DNA of 64,000 bases from Pseudoduganella armeniaca (lineage in GTDB: Bacteria > Pseudomonadota > Gammaproteobacteria > Burkholderiales > Burkholderiaceae_D). The notes below the pieces were generated by a model. It worked only from the letters and a program-made list of their open reading frames with translations. It was not told the DNA's origin and ran no database searches. Numbering within the stretch: position 1 is the stretch's first letter; each line of letters begins with the position of its first letter. Positions 26,332-35,343 of this stretch are shown piece after piece. The stretch covers positions 930,001 to 994,000 of the forward strand of contig NZ_CP028324.1 in NCBI RefSeq assembly GCF_003028855.1, in the 5' to 3' direction. Position numbers and translations under genes: made by a program.

Positions 26332-26385
26332 GGTGACAGGCGCCTGTTTCAGGACCTTCCGGCCCTGAAACAGGCGCCTGTCACC
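26332..26385. terminator. Long hairpin between convergent aminotransferase and symporter genes
   Basis: Perfect 22-base arms (GGTGACAGGCGCCTGTTTCA at the start of the left arm) enclose a 10-base loop. It fills the 79-base gap between two convergent genes, where it can act as a two-way terminator. Its length and perfection again suggest an interspersed repeat family. Confidence 0.8.
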
Positions 26386-26391
26386 GGTGCT

Positions 26392-27855
26392 TCAAGCGTT
26401 GGCCTGGTGCAGGTGCGCCGTCGTGTCGTGCCGGTTCTTCAGCACCTGCGGCGCCAGCGAACCGATGAACATGCCGGCAAAGGCGGCCAGCAGGCCGGCC
26501 AGCTGGCCCGGGAAGTGCGTGCCCAGATCGGAGATCTGCGGGAAGAACACCACCCACACGACGATGCCGGCGCCGATCGACAGGATCGCGCCCTGCGTGG
26601 TGGCGCGCTTCCAATATAGGCCCATCACCAGCGGCACGAAGGCGCCCACCAGGGTGACCTGGTACGCGCTCGACACCAGTTCGTAGATCGAGGTGCCCTG
26701 CATGGCGATCGCATAGCTGAGCACCAGCGCGGCGAAGACGACGATCGTCACGCGCATGGCCAGCAGCTGCTGGCGGTCGCTCATGCCGGGGCGCAGGTTC
26801 TTCAGGATGTTCTCGACAAAGCTGGTCGACGGCGCCAGCAGGGTGGCCGACGAGGTGCTCTTGATGGCCGACAGCAGCGCGCCGAAGAACAGGATCTGCA
26901 TCACCAGCGGCATCTTGGTCATGACGAAGGTGGGCAGCAGGCGCTGGTAGTCGTTCTTGGCGATGTCCATGGCGTGGTCGCCCATGACGACGACGGCGGC
27001 CGCCACGATGAACATCGGCACGAAGCCGAACAGGATGTAGCTGGCCCCGCCGATCACGGCGCCGCTGCGGGCCGTGGGCGCATCCTTGGCCGACATCACG
27101 CGCTGGAACACGTCCTGCTGCGGGATGCTGCCGAACATCATCGTGATGGCCGCGCCAAAGAAGAAGATGATGTCGTTCAGCTTCGGTTCCGGCAGCAGGC
27201 GCCACAGGTCGGCCTGCTGCGCCATCGCCAGCACCTTGTCGGCGCCGCCCGCCAGGTCGGCCGCGAAGAAGGCGATGATCGTCATGCCGACGACCAGCAC
27301 GATCATCTGGATGAAGTCCGTGATGGCGACGGCCAGGAAGCCGCCCACGACCACGTAGATCAGCACGGCCAGCGTGCCGATGACCATGCCAGTGGCGGGC
27401 GCCATCGCGCCGTTGGTCAGCACGGAAAACACCAGGCCCAGCGCCGTGATCTGCGCCGCCACCCAGCCCAGGTAGCTGAGGATGATCGTCACCGAGCAGA
27501 ACACCTCGATGCCTCTGCCGTAGCGCTGGCGGTAGTAGTCCCCGATCGTCAGCAGGTTGAGTTTATACAGCTTGGTGGCGAAGAACAGGCCGACCAGGAT
27601 CAGGCAGGTGCCGGCGCCGAACGGGTCCTCGATGACGGCGTTCAGGCCGCCCTGGACGAACTTGGCCGGCACGCCCATCACGGTCTCGGCGCCGAACCAG
27701 GTGGCGAACGTGGTCGTGATGACCATGATCAAAGGCAGGCTGCGGCCGGCGACGGCGAAGTCGGCGGTATTCTTGATGCGGCGCCCCGCCCACATGCCAA
27801 GCGCCAGCGTGCCCAGCAGGTAGAGCACGACGAAAGTAATCAGGGTGGTGTTCAT
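26392..27855 (-). CDS. Sodium:solute symporter (SSS family)
   Basis: The 487-residue protein has about 13 hydrophobic helices and SSS-family landmarks (ADFAVAGRSLPL, TFATWFGAETVMG, GWVAAQITALG, STSSATLLAPSTSF). It resembles PutP/PanF-like carriers for amino acids, carboxylates or similar solutes. It converges on the polyamine aminotransferase gene, so it might import an amine or amino acid, but nothing in the sequence fixes the substrate. The ATG at 27855 starts the first helix directly. Confidence 0.85.
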   Translation of the reverse strand: MNTTLITFVVLYLLGTLALGMWAGRRIKNTADFAVAGRSLPLIMVITTTFATWFGAETVMGVPAKFVQGGLNAVIEDPFGAGTCLILVGLFFATKLYKLNLLTIGDYYRQRYGRGIEVFCSVTIILSYLGWVAAQITALGLVFSVLTNGAMAPATGMVIGTLAVLIYVVVGGFLAVAITDFIQMIVLVVGMTIIAFFAADLAGGADKVLAMAQQADLWRLLPEPKLNDIIFFFGAAITMMFGSIPQQDVFQRVMSAKDAPTARSGAVIGGASYILFGFVPMFIVAAAVVVMGDHAMDIAKNDYQRLLPTFVMTKMPLVMQILFFGALLSAIKSTSSATLLAPSTSFVENILKNLRPGMSDRQQLLAMRVTIVVFAALVLSYAIAMQGTSIYELVSSAYQVTLVGAFVPLVMGLYWKRATTQGAILSIGAGIVVWVVFFPQISDLGTHFPGQLAGLLAAFAGMFIGSLAPQVLKNRHDTTAHLHQANA

Positions 27856-28002
27856 GCAGGTGGGCTTTAGTGTAAAAAAAAGCGAGTGATCGAAAAAGCG
27901 GCCGGAAAATCCGCGATTATAAAGGCAGAAGCTGGCGGTAACATCAACTTTGCTAGTGCCCGGCATCGACTGTTGTAATGATGGAATGCGCCTCGTCGGC
28001 CC

Positions 28003-29109
28003 TCAGGCGCGCAGTGCGATCCGCCGGCCCTCCCGCGCCGACTGGTAGATCGCCTCGATGATGCGCAGGTCGCGCAAGCCTTCCTCGCCCGGTACGATCG
28101 GAGTTCGGTTGGTGAGTACGCACTGCGCTAGATGGTCCAGCTGGCCGGCCCACTGCGTCGCACCGGGCCCCGGCGGCGGCGTGATTTCATTGCCGCGACC
28201 CTGGCCGACCCAGAGGCGGTTGCCCGCGTAGCCGGTGCCGGGTTCCAGCTCGATGCGGCCCTTGTCGCCCATCAGCAGGATATGGTTCTGGTTGGCGCTG
28301 TACATCGACATGCACGAGGCCAGCACGCCGGAGGGGAACTCCAGGTCGAAGGCAATCATGTCCTCTACCTCGCGAAAGCGCGGGTCGCTGCGGTCGGTGC
28401 GCTCGGTGGCATAGACGGCGATGGGTTCCTCGCCCGTCATGTAGCGCGCTGCCTGCAGCGCGTAGATGCCCATGTCCATCAGCGAGCCGCCGCCGGACAT
28501 GGCTTTCCTGAGGCGCCAGCCATTCGCATTGCCCTGCACGAAGCCGTGCTCGGAGCGGAAGTAGCGCAGCTTGCCGATCTCGCCGGCGCGGGCGCGCCGG
28601 ATCGCTTCCAGGTTGGTGGGTTCGAAGTGACAGCGATAGCCGATCATCAGCTTGCGCCCGGCCTTGGCACAGGCGGCGATCATCGCCTCGCATTCGGCCG
28701 ACGACAGCGCCATCGGTTTCTCACACAGCACGTGCTTGCCGGCCTGGGCGGCGCGGATCGTGTACTCGGCATGCATCGAGACGGGCAGGCAGACGTAGAC
28801 GATGTCGATGTCCGGGTTGTCGCGGATGCTGTCGAAGTTCTTATAGTCGTACAGGTTGCGTTCGGGCACGCTGTACTCGGCCGCCACCCGGCGTGCCTTG
28901 GCCGCATCCCCGCTGACGAGGGCGACCAACCGGCTGTCGCGGCAATTTTTAAACTGGGGAATGATGACGCCAAGGCCGTAGGAGCCCAGTCCCACGATAG
29001 CGTAGCCGAGCTTGCGTTGCGGGGCTGCCCACACGGCAGGGCCCATGGTAGCGGCGGCAAGAATGCCGCCGCCGGCCAGAATCACACCACGTCGATCGAG
29101 GTCGATCAT
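28003..29109 (-). CDS. Gfo/Idh/MocA-family oxidoreductase with Tat-like signal (glucose-fructose oxidoreductase type)
   Basis: The 368-residue protein begins MIDLDRRGVILAGGG, a twin-arginine-like leader followed by a hydrophobic stretch and an AWAAP cleavage region. A Rossmann motif (YAIVGLGSYGLG), the family motif CEKPMAL and the GGSLMDMGIYALQAARY helix follow. Homologues such as glucose-fructose oxidoreductase fold with NADP in the cytoplasm and are exported to the periplasm. AGGAG lies 5 bases before the ATG at 29109. Substrate unknown; a sugar or inositol is likely for the family. Confidence 0.82.
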   Translation of the reverse strand: MIDLDRRGVILAGGGILAAATMGPAVWAAPQRKLGYAIVGLGSYGLGVIIPQFKNCRDSRLVALVSGDAAKARRVAAEYSVPERNLYDYKNFDSIRDNPDIDIVYVCLPVSMHAEYTIRAAQAGKHVLCEKPMALSSAECEAMIAACAKAGRKLMIGYRCHFEPTNLEAIRRARAGEIGKLRYFRSEHGFVQGNANGWRLRKAMSGGGSLMDMGIYALQAARYMTGEEPIAVYATERTDRSDPRFREVEDMIAFDLEFPSGVLASCMSMYSANQNHILLMGDKGRIELEPGTGYAGNRLWVGQGRGNEITPPPGPGATQWAGQLDHLAQCVLTNRTPIVPGEEGLRDLRIIEAIYQSAREGRRIALRA

Positions 29110-29200
29110 CCCAGCTCCTGACATCCAAAGGTTGTCGTACGAGTGGGGGATTTTAGTATAAATACAAGCCGCGCAGTGCGGCGACGTGACTGAAACGGCC

Positions 29201-29249
29201 GAGCTCGTGTCCCACCTTGGTGTCAGTCACCGCGGTGGGACACGAGCTC
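29201..29249. repeat. 49-bp nested palindrome, copy A
   Basis: Perfect 16-base arms GAGCTCGTGTCCCACC / complement enclose TTGGTGTCAGTCACCGC, which contains the inner palindrome GGTG-TCAGT-CACC. Same length and plan as the elements at 29265 and 13920. It lies downstream of the catalase gene. Confidence 0.85.
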
Positions 29250-29264
29250 TACATTGCGTCGGTT

Positions 29265-29313
29265 GAGGCCGTGTCCCATTTCGGTGTCAGTCACCGCAGT
29301 GGGACACGGGCTC
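29265..29313. repeat. 49-bp nested palindrome, copy B
   Basis: Arms GAGGCCGTGTCCCA and TGGGACACGGGCTC differ by one pair; the core CGGTGTCAGTCACCG is identical to copy A. It is in the same orientation as copy A, 15 bases further on, and ends 23 bases before the catalase stop codon. The pair may serve as the catalase terminator. Confidence 0.85.
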
Positions 29314-29336
29314 GGCTTTGGCCTCGGCGCTAGCGC

Positions 29337-30887
29337 TTACTCCTTCAGCCCGGCGGCCAGCGTGGCGACCTTGCCGCTGTCGGCACCGACCGCTTTGACC
29401 AGCCGCTTGCCGTAGTCGGCGTCGGCTTTCCAGAAGTAGGACAGCATCGTGTACAGGCTGTCCTGGTTCTTCACGCGCTTCAGGTCGCCCGCGAGGTTAA
29501 CGATCAGGTCGTCGCGCTCCTGTGCCGGCAGCGCGCGGTAGAACTCGCCCGCTTGCTGGAAGTTCAAGGTCTTGGCGATGCGCTGCTGCTGCGTGGTGCC
29601 GGTCAGCGGCAGGGCGCTAGCGCGTGCGTTCGGGTCTTCCTTCACCTGGGCCAGGCGGCTCGGCTCGTAGTTCACGCTGCCCTTGCGGCCGGACGTGTTG
29701 GCGGCGCCGTCGATATTGTTGTTGACGACGGGGACCAGCGGCCGGTTGATCGGCAGCGACTGGAAGTTGGCGCCGAGGCGGTGGTGCTGGGTGTCGATGT
29801 ACGAGAACAGGCGGCCCTGCAGCATGCGGTCTTCCGACGCCTCGATGCCCGGCACCAGGTTGCCCGGCGCCATGGCGACCTGCTCGGTCGATTCGAAGAA
29901 GTTGTCCGGCACCTTGTTCAGCACCAGGGTACCGACCTTGCGCTCGGGCACGCCGGTCCAGACCTTGGTGGCGTCCAGCGGGTCGAAGGCGAATTTGTCC
30001 AGGTCTTGCGGCTTGATGATCTGCACCGTCAGGTCCCAGGCCGGGAACTTGCCAGCCTTGATGGCGTCATACAGATCGACGGTGGCGTGGCTGGTGCTCT
30101 TGCCCTGCACCACGGGGATATCCTGCGGGCGCAGGTTGCGTTCGCCCTGGCGCGACTTCCACGTGAACTTGCCGTAGACGTACTCGCCACGGGCGTTGAC
30201 CAGTTTCAGCGCATGCACGCTGCTGCCGTTCATTTCACGGTAGCTGGCCGGGGTGCCAAGGTTGGAATACACGCGCGTCAGCATGTGCGTCGCTTCGGGA
30301 ATGTGCGAGAAGAAGTCGAATACGCGCTCCGGTTCCTGCACATTGGTGACGGGGTCGGGTTTGAGCGCATGGATCATGTCCGGGAACTTGATCGCATCGC
30401 GGATGAAGAAGATCGGCAGGTTGTTGCCGACCATGTCGAAATTGCCTTCTTGGGTATAGAACTTGACGGCGAAGCCGCGCGGATCGCGTGTCGTCTCCGT
30501 GCCGGAGCGGCCCGGGATGACGGTCGAGAAGCGTACGAACACGGGCGTGACGGTGTCGCGGGCAAACAGCTTGGCCTTGCTCAGGTCCGAGAGGTCGTCG
30601 GTTGCCGTGAACGTGCCATGGGCACCGGTGCCGGTCGCGTGCACGACGCGCTCGGGAATGCGCTCGCGGTCGAAGCGCTGCAGTTTCTGCACCAGGTGCA
30701 CGTCCTGCAGCAGGGTGGGGCCGTTTGGGCCGGCAGTCTGGCTGTTCTGGTTGTCGCCGACGGGGGCACCGTTGTCCTTCGTCAGCGTCTGGGCGTGGGC
30801 GCCGGTCGCGAATGCCGCGAGGCCCGACAGCACGACCAGGCCGCACAATACTGCGCGGCCTGGACGGGAAGCAAGAAGGTTGCTCAT
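29337..30887 (-). CDS. katB: Exported heme catalase (clade 3, KatA/KatB-like)
   Basis: The protein (516 residues) disproportionates hydrogen peroxide. It has an N-terminal signal peptide ending GAHAQ near residue 33, then the catalase core: catalytic His in ERVVHATGTGAHG, Asn in DMVGNNLPIFF and the heme-ligand Tyr in RLFSYIDTQHHRLG. A small-subunit clade 3 length plus signal points to a periplasmic enzyme. ATGs at 30893 and 30887 are both in frame; the second has AGGT at better spacing. The symbol is by analogy with exported Pseudomonas KatB and is less certain than the function. Confidence 0.92.
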   Translation of the reverse strand: MSNLLASRPGRAVLCGLVVLSGLAAFATGAHAQTLTKDNGAPVGDNQNSQTAGPNGPTLLQDVHLVQKLQRFDRERIPERVVHATGTGAHGTFTATDDLSDLSKAKLFARDTVTPVFVRFSTVIPGRSGTETTRDPRGFAVKFYTQEGNFDMVGNNLPIFFIRDAIKFPDMIHALKPDPVTNVQEPERVFDFFSHIPEATHMLTRVYSNLGTPASYREMNGSSVHALKLVNARGEYVYGKFTWKSRQGERNLRPQDIPVVQGKSTSHATVDLYDAIKAGKFPAWDLTVQIIKPQDLDKFAFDPLDATKVWTGVPERKVGTLVLNKVPDNFFESTEQVAMAPGNLVPGIEASEDRMLQGRLFSYIDTQHHRLGANFQSLPINRPLVPVVNNNIDGAANTSGRKGSVNYEPSRLAQVKEDPNARASALPLTGTTQQQRIAKTLNFQQAGEFYRALPAQERDDLIVNLAGDLKRVKNQDSLYTMLSYFWKADADYGKRLVKAVGADSGKVATLAAGLKE

Positions 30888-31049
30888 ATACATTACCTAT
30901 CGATTTCAATGTTTAGGAAATGCTTATGCTATCGGGTCACGCGGAATTAAAGAAATTTATTGTCACTATCTCATTAATAGAGATTGCCTAAGGGAGGATC
31001 GGGAACGCCGCAGTAGAATCGTCCGACACCATAGCAAAGGAGACAACGG

Positions 31050-32534
31050 ATGACTTCCCCGACCTGGCACGACCGCGCCCGCGACCTGCAGATCGACGGC
31101 CGCGCCTTCATCGCCGGCCAGCGCACCTGGGCCCGCGGCGAACGGCAATTCGACAATCATTCGCCAATCGACGGTCGGCTGCTGGGCGCCGTCGCGCGCT
31201 GCGATGCGGCCGACGTCGATCTGGCGGTCGCGGCGGCCCGCGCCGCCTTCGACGACGGCCGCTGGGCCAATTTCGCCCCCGCGAAACGCAAGCGCATCCT
31301 CATAAAATTCGCCGACCTGATGCAGCAGCACGCGGCCGAGCTGGCGCTGCTGGAAACCCTGGACATGGGCAAGCCGATCAAGTACAGCCAGATCGTCGAC
31401 GTGGCCGGCGCCGCCAACTGCATCCGCTGGTATGGCGAGGCGATCGACAAGGTGTACGGCGAGATCGCGCCAGCGCCGGCGAACAGTCTGGCGCTGATCA
31501 CGCGCGAGCCGGTCGGCGTCGTCGGCGCCATCGTGCCGTGGAATTACCCGATGCTGATGGCGTCCTGGAAGATCGCGCCCGCGCTGGCGGCGGGTAACAG
31601 CGTCGTGCTCAAACCCTCGGAAAAATCGCCGCTGACGGCGCTGCGCCTGGCCGACCTGGCGCTGCAGGCCGGCATTCCGCCCGGTGTCTTCAATGTGCTG
31701 CCGGGCTTCGGCAACGAGGCGGGCAGCGCGCTGGCGCTGCACATGGATGTCGACTGCATCGCCTTCACGGGTTCGACCCGGGTCGGCAAGCAGATCATGC
31801 AGATGGCGGGCCAGTCGAACCTGAAGCGGGCCTGGACGGAACTGGGCGGCAAGTCGGCCAACATCGTTTGCGCCGACTGCCCGGACCTGGACGCGGCGGT
31901 GGCCGCTTCGGTCGGCTCGATCTTCTTCAACCAGGGCGAAAGCTGCAATGCGCCATCGCGCCTGTTCGTCGAGGAGTCGATCCGCGAACGCTTCATCGAG
32001 AAGGCGCTGGCGCTGGTGCCAAACTTCGCGCCCGGCGACCCGCTCGACGAGCGCACGGTGATGGGCGCCATCGTCGACGACATCCAGCTCAATACCGTGA
32101 TGGGCTATATCGAGCAGGGCAAGGCGGCCGGCGCGCAACTGGTCGCCGGCGGCGAGCGCGTGCGCCTCGACACGGGCGGCTACTACGTGGCGCCCACGAT
32201 CTTCGACCAGGTCAGCCCGGACATGACGATCGCCCGCGAGGAGATCTTCGGCCCGGTGCTGTCCGTGCTGGGCTTCACGGACGTGCGCGAGGCGGTACGG
32301 CAGGCCAACGCGTCGCCCTACGGCCTGCACGCGGCCGTGTGGACGTCCGACCTGAGCAAAGCGATCCAGACCTCGCGCGCCCTGCGCGCCGGCACCGTGC
32401 ACGTCAACCAGTACGACAACGACGACATCACGGTGCCGTTCGGCGGCTACAAACAATCCGGCAATGGCCGCGACAAATCGCTGCACGCGTTCGACAAGTA
32501 CACCGAACTGAAGACGACCTGGATCCAGGTCTAG
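31050..32534 (+). CDS. puuC: Aldehyde dehydrogenase, gamma-glutamyl-gamma-aminobutyraldehyde type (PuuC-like)
   Basis: The 494-residue NAD(P)+ enzyme shows the catalytic C299 (NQGESCNAPSR), the Glu motif WTELGGKSANIV, the coenzyme site GAIVPWNYP and FTGSTRVGK. Among aldehyde dehydrogenases it is most like PuuC/AldH, which oxidises the aldehyde from gamma-glutamylputrescine or 4-aminobutyraldehyde. It is about 5 kb from puuD-puuA-spuC and not in their operon, but fits the same pathway. AAGGAG lies upstream of the ATG. Confidence 0.88.
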   Translation: MTSPTWHDRARDLQIDGRAFIAGQRTWARGERQFDNHSPIDGRLLGAVARCDAADVDLAVAAARAAFDDGRWANFAPAKRKRILIKFADLMQQHAAELALLETLDMGKPIKYSQIVDVAGAANCIRWYGEAIDKVYGEIAPAPANSLALITREPVGVVGAIVPWNYPMLMASWKIAPALAAGNSVVLKPSEKSPLTALRLADLALQAGIPPGVFNVLPGFGNEAGSALALHMDVDCIAFTGSTRVGKQIMQMAGQSNLKRAWTELGGKSANIVCADCPDLDAAVAASVGSIFFNQGESCNAPSRLFVEESIRERFIEKALALVPNFAPGDPLDERTVMGAIVDDIQLNTVMGYIEQGKAAGAQLVAGGERVRLDTGGYYVAPTIFDQVSPDMTIAREEIFGPVLSVLGFTDVREAVRQANASPYGLHAAVWTSDLSKAIQTSRALRAGTVHVNQYDNDDITVPFGGYKQSGNGRDKSLHAFDKYTELKTTWIQV

Positions 32535-32544
32535 CAGGCGCCGG

Positions 32545-35115
32545 TCAGAACTTGTAGTTGACCTTGACCGCCGCGGTACGCCCGCGCGGGTCGGCCTGGG
32601 TGAAGTCGAAGAACGTCGTCGACGAGTCCCACGATGGCCGCTTGTCGGTCAGGTTCTGCACGATGAAGCTGACGGTGGCGGCGGGCGTCGCCTTCCATGC
32701 CACCGTGGCGTCCAGCGTGCCGACCGGCTTGACGCGTTCGCCCGGCTTGCTGGTCTGGTCATAGCCGTCCACGTAGTTCCAGATCAGCGTATTGGTGAAC
32801 GCGCCGATGTCCCAAGTGGCGCTGGTCACGCCACGCCATGTCGGGATCGAGCCGAACCAGTTGTTGCCGGCGCCGTCCGTCAACGGTTCGCCCACCGCCA
32901 GCGGCGCCTCGAATTTCAATACACGGCTCAGTTGTCCGTTGAAGGTCAGCTTACCCCACGCCGCCAGCGGCAGCGTGTGGCGCAGGTCAAGGTCCAGGCC
33001 CGAGACCACGCGGTCGCCCTGGTTGGCGTACTGGCGGTACAGGGTCAGGATGCGGCCCTGCGCATCGCGCACCACCTTGTTCGGCGCCGTCGCCTCGTTG
33101 GCGATGATGTTGTCGGCCGACTCGGTGTCGATCACGCCCTTGGTGCGGATGTGATAGTAGTCGATGCCCACGCTGGTGCGGCTGCTCGGTGCCAGCACGA
33201 TGCCGAAGTTCAGGTTATTCGAGCGCTCCGGCTTCAGGTCCGGGTTGGCGATGGTCAGGTTCGTCACGCCGCGCGCCTGCGTCGGCGTCAGCGGGTCACG
33301 CGGGTCGATCACGTTGCCATAGCTGACGGAGGTCGAGTTGGTGATCTCCGGCAGCGACGGCGCGCGGAAGCCGCGCGATGCGGTGCCACGCAGCAGCAGC
33401 CACTGGGCCGCCTGCCAGCGCACGCTGGCCTTGGGCGAGAAGGCGCTGCCGAAGTCGTCGTAGTGGTCGGCGCGGCCGGCGACGTTCAGCGACAGGTCTT
33501 TCAGGACCGGCACGTTGAACTCGGCGAACAGCGCCGCGACCTTGCGGGTGCCGTTGATGATGTTGATGGCGGGGCGCAGCTCGGTGCCGGACAGCACGGC
33601 GGTCGACGTCTGCGAATCCATCTCTTCGCGGCGCCACTGCGCGCCGGCGGCGAACCCCAGCGGCCCGGCCGGCAGTTGCAGCAGTTCGCGCGTGGCGGAA
33701 AAGTCCACCGTCGTCAATTTCGCCTCGGCCGGGCGCAAGGTCGACAGGCGCAGGCGGTTGCGCACCGCCTCGCTGTTGGCGGCCTGGTTGACGAAGTTGT
33801 AGCTGCCGTCGGCCAGCACCTTCTCGAATTCGTAGCGGTTGACGAAGTTCTGCACCGTCTCTTCCAGCTTGCTGCCGGATTGGCCGATGGAGGCGTCGTA
33901 GTCCCAGCCGGCCACGTTGCCCTTGGCACCGGCCAGCACGCGGAAGAAGTCCACCTTGTCCTGCTTCATGCGCGCGCCCAGGTCGAACAGCGTCGCGTTG
34001 ATCGGCAAGGGCGTGCTGCCCGGATTGTTCGGGTGGCCGACGGGCAGCACGACCGGGATATTGTCCAGCTGCTGTTTGGCGTTGTTCCAGGCACGCAGGC
34101 CGCTGCCGACCGTCAGCGGGGCGCCGAAGATCTGGTCGGCGCGCGAGTGACCGTACAGGACGTCGGCGTAGGCCTCGTGGTTGTCGTTCAGCTTGACGGT
34201 GCCGCGCAAGGAAGCGTGGACCCGCTTGATGCCGGGGATCAGCGTGCGGTATTGAGCCGGGTTAAAGGCCAGCACCTGGCCGCTTTTGCCAGGCGTGATC
34301 GCATCGTACGGCTGCAGTTGCAGCGGGCCCTGCACGCCGCCCAGCAGCTGGGTCGGATTGCCGTTGACGTAGTTGGTCGGCGTCCACGCCAGCGTGCCGC
34401 TCGGGTTGCCGCGGAAGTCGCTGCCGCGCATCCAGGCCACGTCGGTCTGGTTCAGGGTGTCGCGCTGCTGCGCGTCGACGGAAAACACGACGCTGTAGCC
34501 GTCGCCATCGAGCGTGCCGAAGCCCGTCTGCAGCGCCGCGCTCTTCTCGCGCTGGCCCGTGCCTTCCGTCGAGCCGCCGTATTGACCCGTCACGTCCACG
34601 CCGGCGAACTCCTTGTACAGGATGATGTTGACGACGCCGGCCACCGCATCGGAACCGTACACGGACGAGGCGCCGTCCTTCAGCACCTCGATGCGCTGCA
34701 CGGCGGCCATCGGCAGGCTGTTCAGGTCGACGAACACTTCCTGCAGGTCCTGCGCCGTCGCATACGGGCTGACGCGCTTGCCGTTGACGAGAATGAGGGT
34801 GTTCTTCTGGCCGATGCCGCGCAGCGACAGGCCGGCGGTACCGGCCGAGAAGCTGCCGGTGTACTGCTCGTTGTAGCTGTTGCCGCTGTTGGCGGCGATG
34901 GAGCGGATCACGTCGGCGATGCTGGCCTTGCCGCTGGCGGCGATCTCCTTGGCGCCGATCACCTGGACGGCGCTGGCGCCTTCCTTCTGCGTGGTGCGGA
35001 TATTCGAGCCGGTGATGACGACACGGTCGACAGGGGCGCTGTCCTGGGCGGCGGCCAGCAGCGGCAGGGCGGCGGCGATGGCGAGTACGAGCTGGCGATG
35101 GAGTGGTTGTTGCAT
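32545..35115 (-). CDS. TonB-dependent outer-membrane receptor
   Basis: The 856-residue protein has a signal peptide (to about residue 24), a plug domain (VDRVVITGSNIRTTQKEG, LSLRGIGQKNTLILVNGKRV, VEVLKDG-like IEVLKDGASSVYGSDAVAGVVNII region) and a 22-strand barrel ending in the aromatic VNYKF signature. The first plug residues (VVITGSNI) resemble a TonB box. It imports an unknown ligand using TonB energy. AGAGGAAACC precedes the ATG at 35115. A 220-base untranslated leader with a candidate cysteine-containing peptide precedes it, hinting at regulation by a metal or sulfur supply. Confidence 0.92.
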   Translation of the reverse strand: MQQPLHRQLVLAIAAALPLLAAAQDSAPVDRVVITGSNIRTTQKEGASAVQVIGAKEIAASGKASIADVIRSIAANSGNSYNEQYTGSFSAGTAGLSLRGIGQKNTLILVNGKRVSPYATAQDLQEVFVDLNSLPMAAVQRIEVLKDGASSVYGSDAVAGVVNIILYKEFAGVDVTGQYGGSTEGTGQREKSAALQTGFGTLDGDGYSVVFSVDAQQRDTLNQTDVAWMRGSDFRGNPSGTLAWTPTNYVNGNPTQLLGGVQGPLQLQPYDAITPGKSGQVLAFNPAQYRTLIPGIKRVHASLRGTVKLNDNHEAYADVLYGHSRADQIFGAPLTVGSGLRAWNNAKQQLDNIPVVLPVGHPNNPGSTPLPINATLFDLGARMKQDKVDFFRVLAGAKGNVAGWDYDASIGQSGSKLEETVQNFVNRYEFEKVLADGSYNFVNQAANSEAVRNRLRLSTLRPAEAKLTTVDFSATRELLQLPAGPLGFAAGAQWRREEMDSQTSTAVLSGTELRPAINIINGTRKVAALFAEFNVPVLKDLSLNVAGRADHYDDFGSAFSPKASVRWQAAQWLLLRGTASRGFRAPSLPEITNSTSVSYGNVIDPRDPLTPTQARGVTNLTIANPDLKPERSNNLNFGIVLAPSSRTSVGIDYYHIRTKGVIDTESADNIIANEATAPNKVVRDAQGRILTLYRQYANQGDRVVSGLDLDLRHTLPLAAWGKLTFNGQLSRVLKFEAPLAVGEPLTDGAGNNWFGSIPTWRGVTSATWDIGAFTNTLIWNYVDGYDQTSKPGERVKPVGTLDATVAWKATPAATVSFIVQNLTDKRPSWDSSTTFFDFTQADPRGRTAAVKVNYKF

Positions 35116-35136
35116 GGTTTCCTCTTGCTGGGATTG

Positions 35137-35159
35137 GCCCGTTCGCAAGGCGAACGGGC
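35137..35159 (-). promoter_or_regulatory. Hairpin just upstream of the TonB receptor ribosome binding site
   Basis: Ten-base perfect arms GCCCGTTCGC / GCGAACGGGC enclose CTT. It sits about 20 bases before the receptor start and is not followed by T residues, so it could affect translation or mRNA stability rather than terminate. Confidence 0.5.
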
Positions 35160-35223
35160 GAGCGCGGGCCTTGCCGGCCTTGTGGGCCGGTGCGGTCGTG
35201 CTGCGGTTACGGGTAACGGGGGC

Positions 35224-35310
35224 TTACAGCGCGCGCGGGCGGCACATGCACTGCGCCATGCACGACATGTACAGGGTGTGGCGGTCAGCGATGTGGGTCG
35301 GGTGCGGCAT
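35224..35310 (-). CDS. Candidate cysteine-containing leader peptide of the TonB receptor (28 residues)
   Basis: A 29-codon frame starts at ATG 35310 and ends with TAA at 35224, inside the leader of the receptor gene. Its last part, MSCMAQCMCRPRAL, has the pattern C-x3-C-x-C with three methionines. A TATAGT sequence at 35344-35349 would start the mRNA about 27 bases before this ATG. No clear Shine-Dalgarno is visible, so translation is uncertain. If translated, ribosome stalling at Cys codons or metal binding to the nascent chain could regulate the receptor. This is inference. Confidence 0.4.
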   Translation of the reverse strand: MPHPTHIADRHTLYMSCMAQCMCRPRAL

Positions 35311-35343
35311 GGTCGGTATGGATCGGGTGAAGCGGATGTTCAC

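Noticed and set aside
30888..30960. GATAG words upstream of the catalase gene that suggested an OxyR site.
   Set aside because: The ATAG/CTAT spacing does not follow the OxyR pattern in the middle two positions; the match is too weak.
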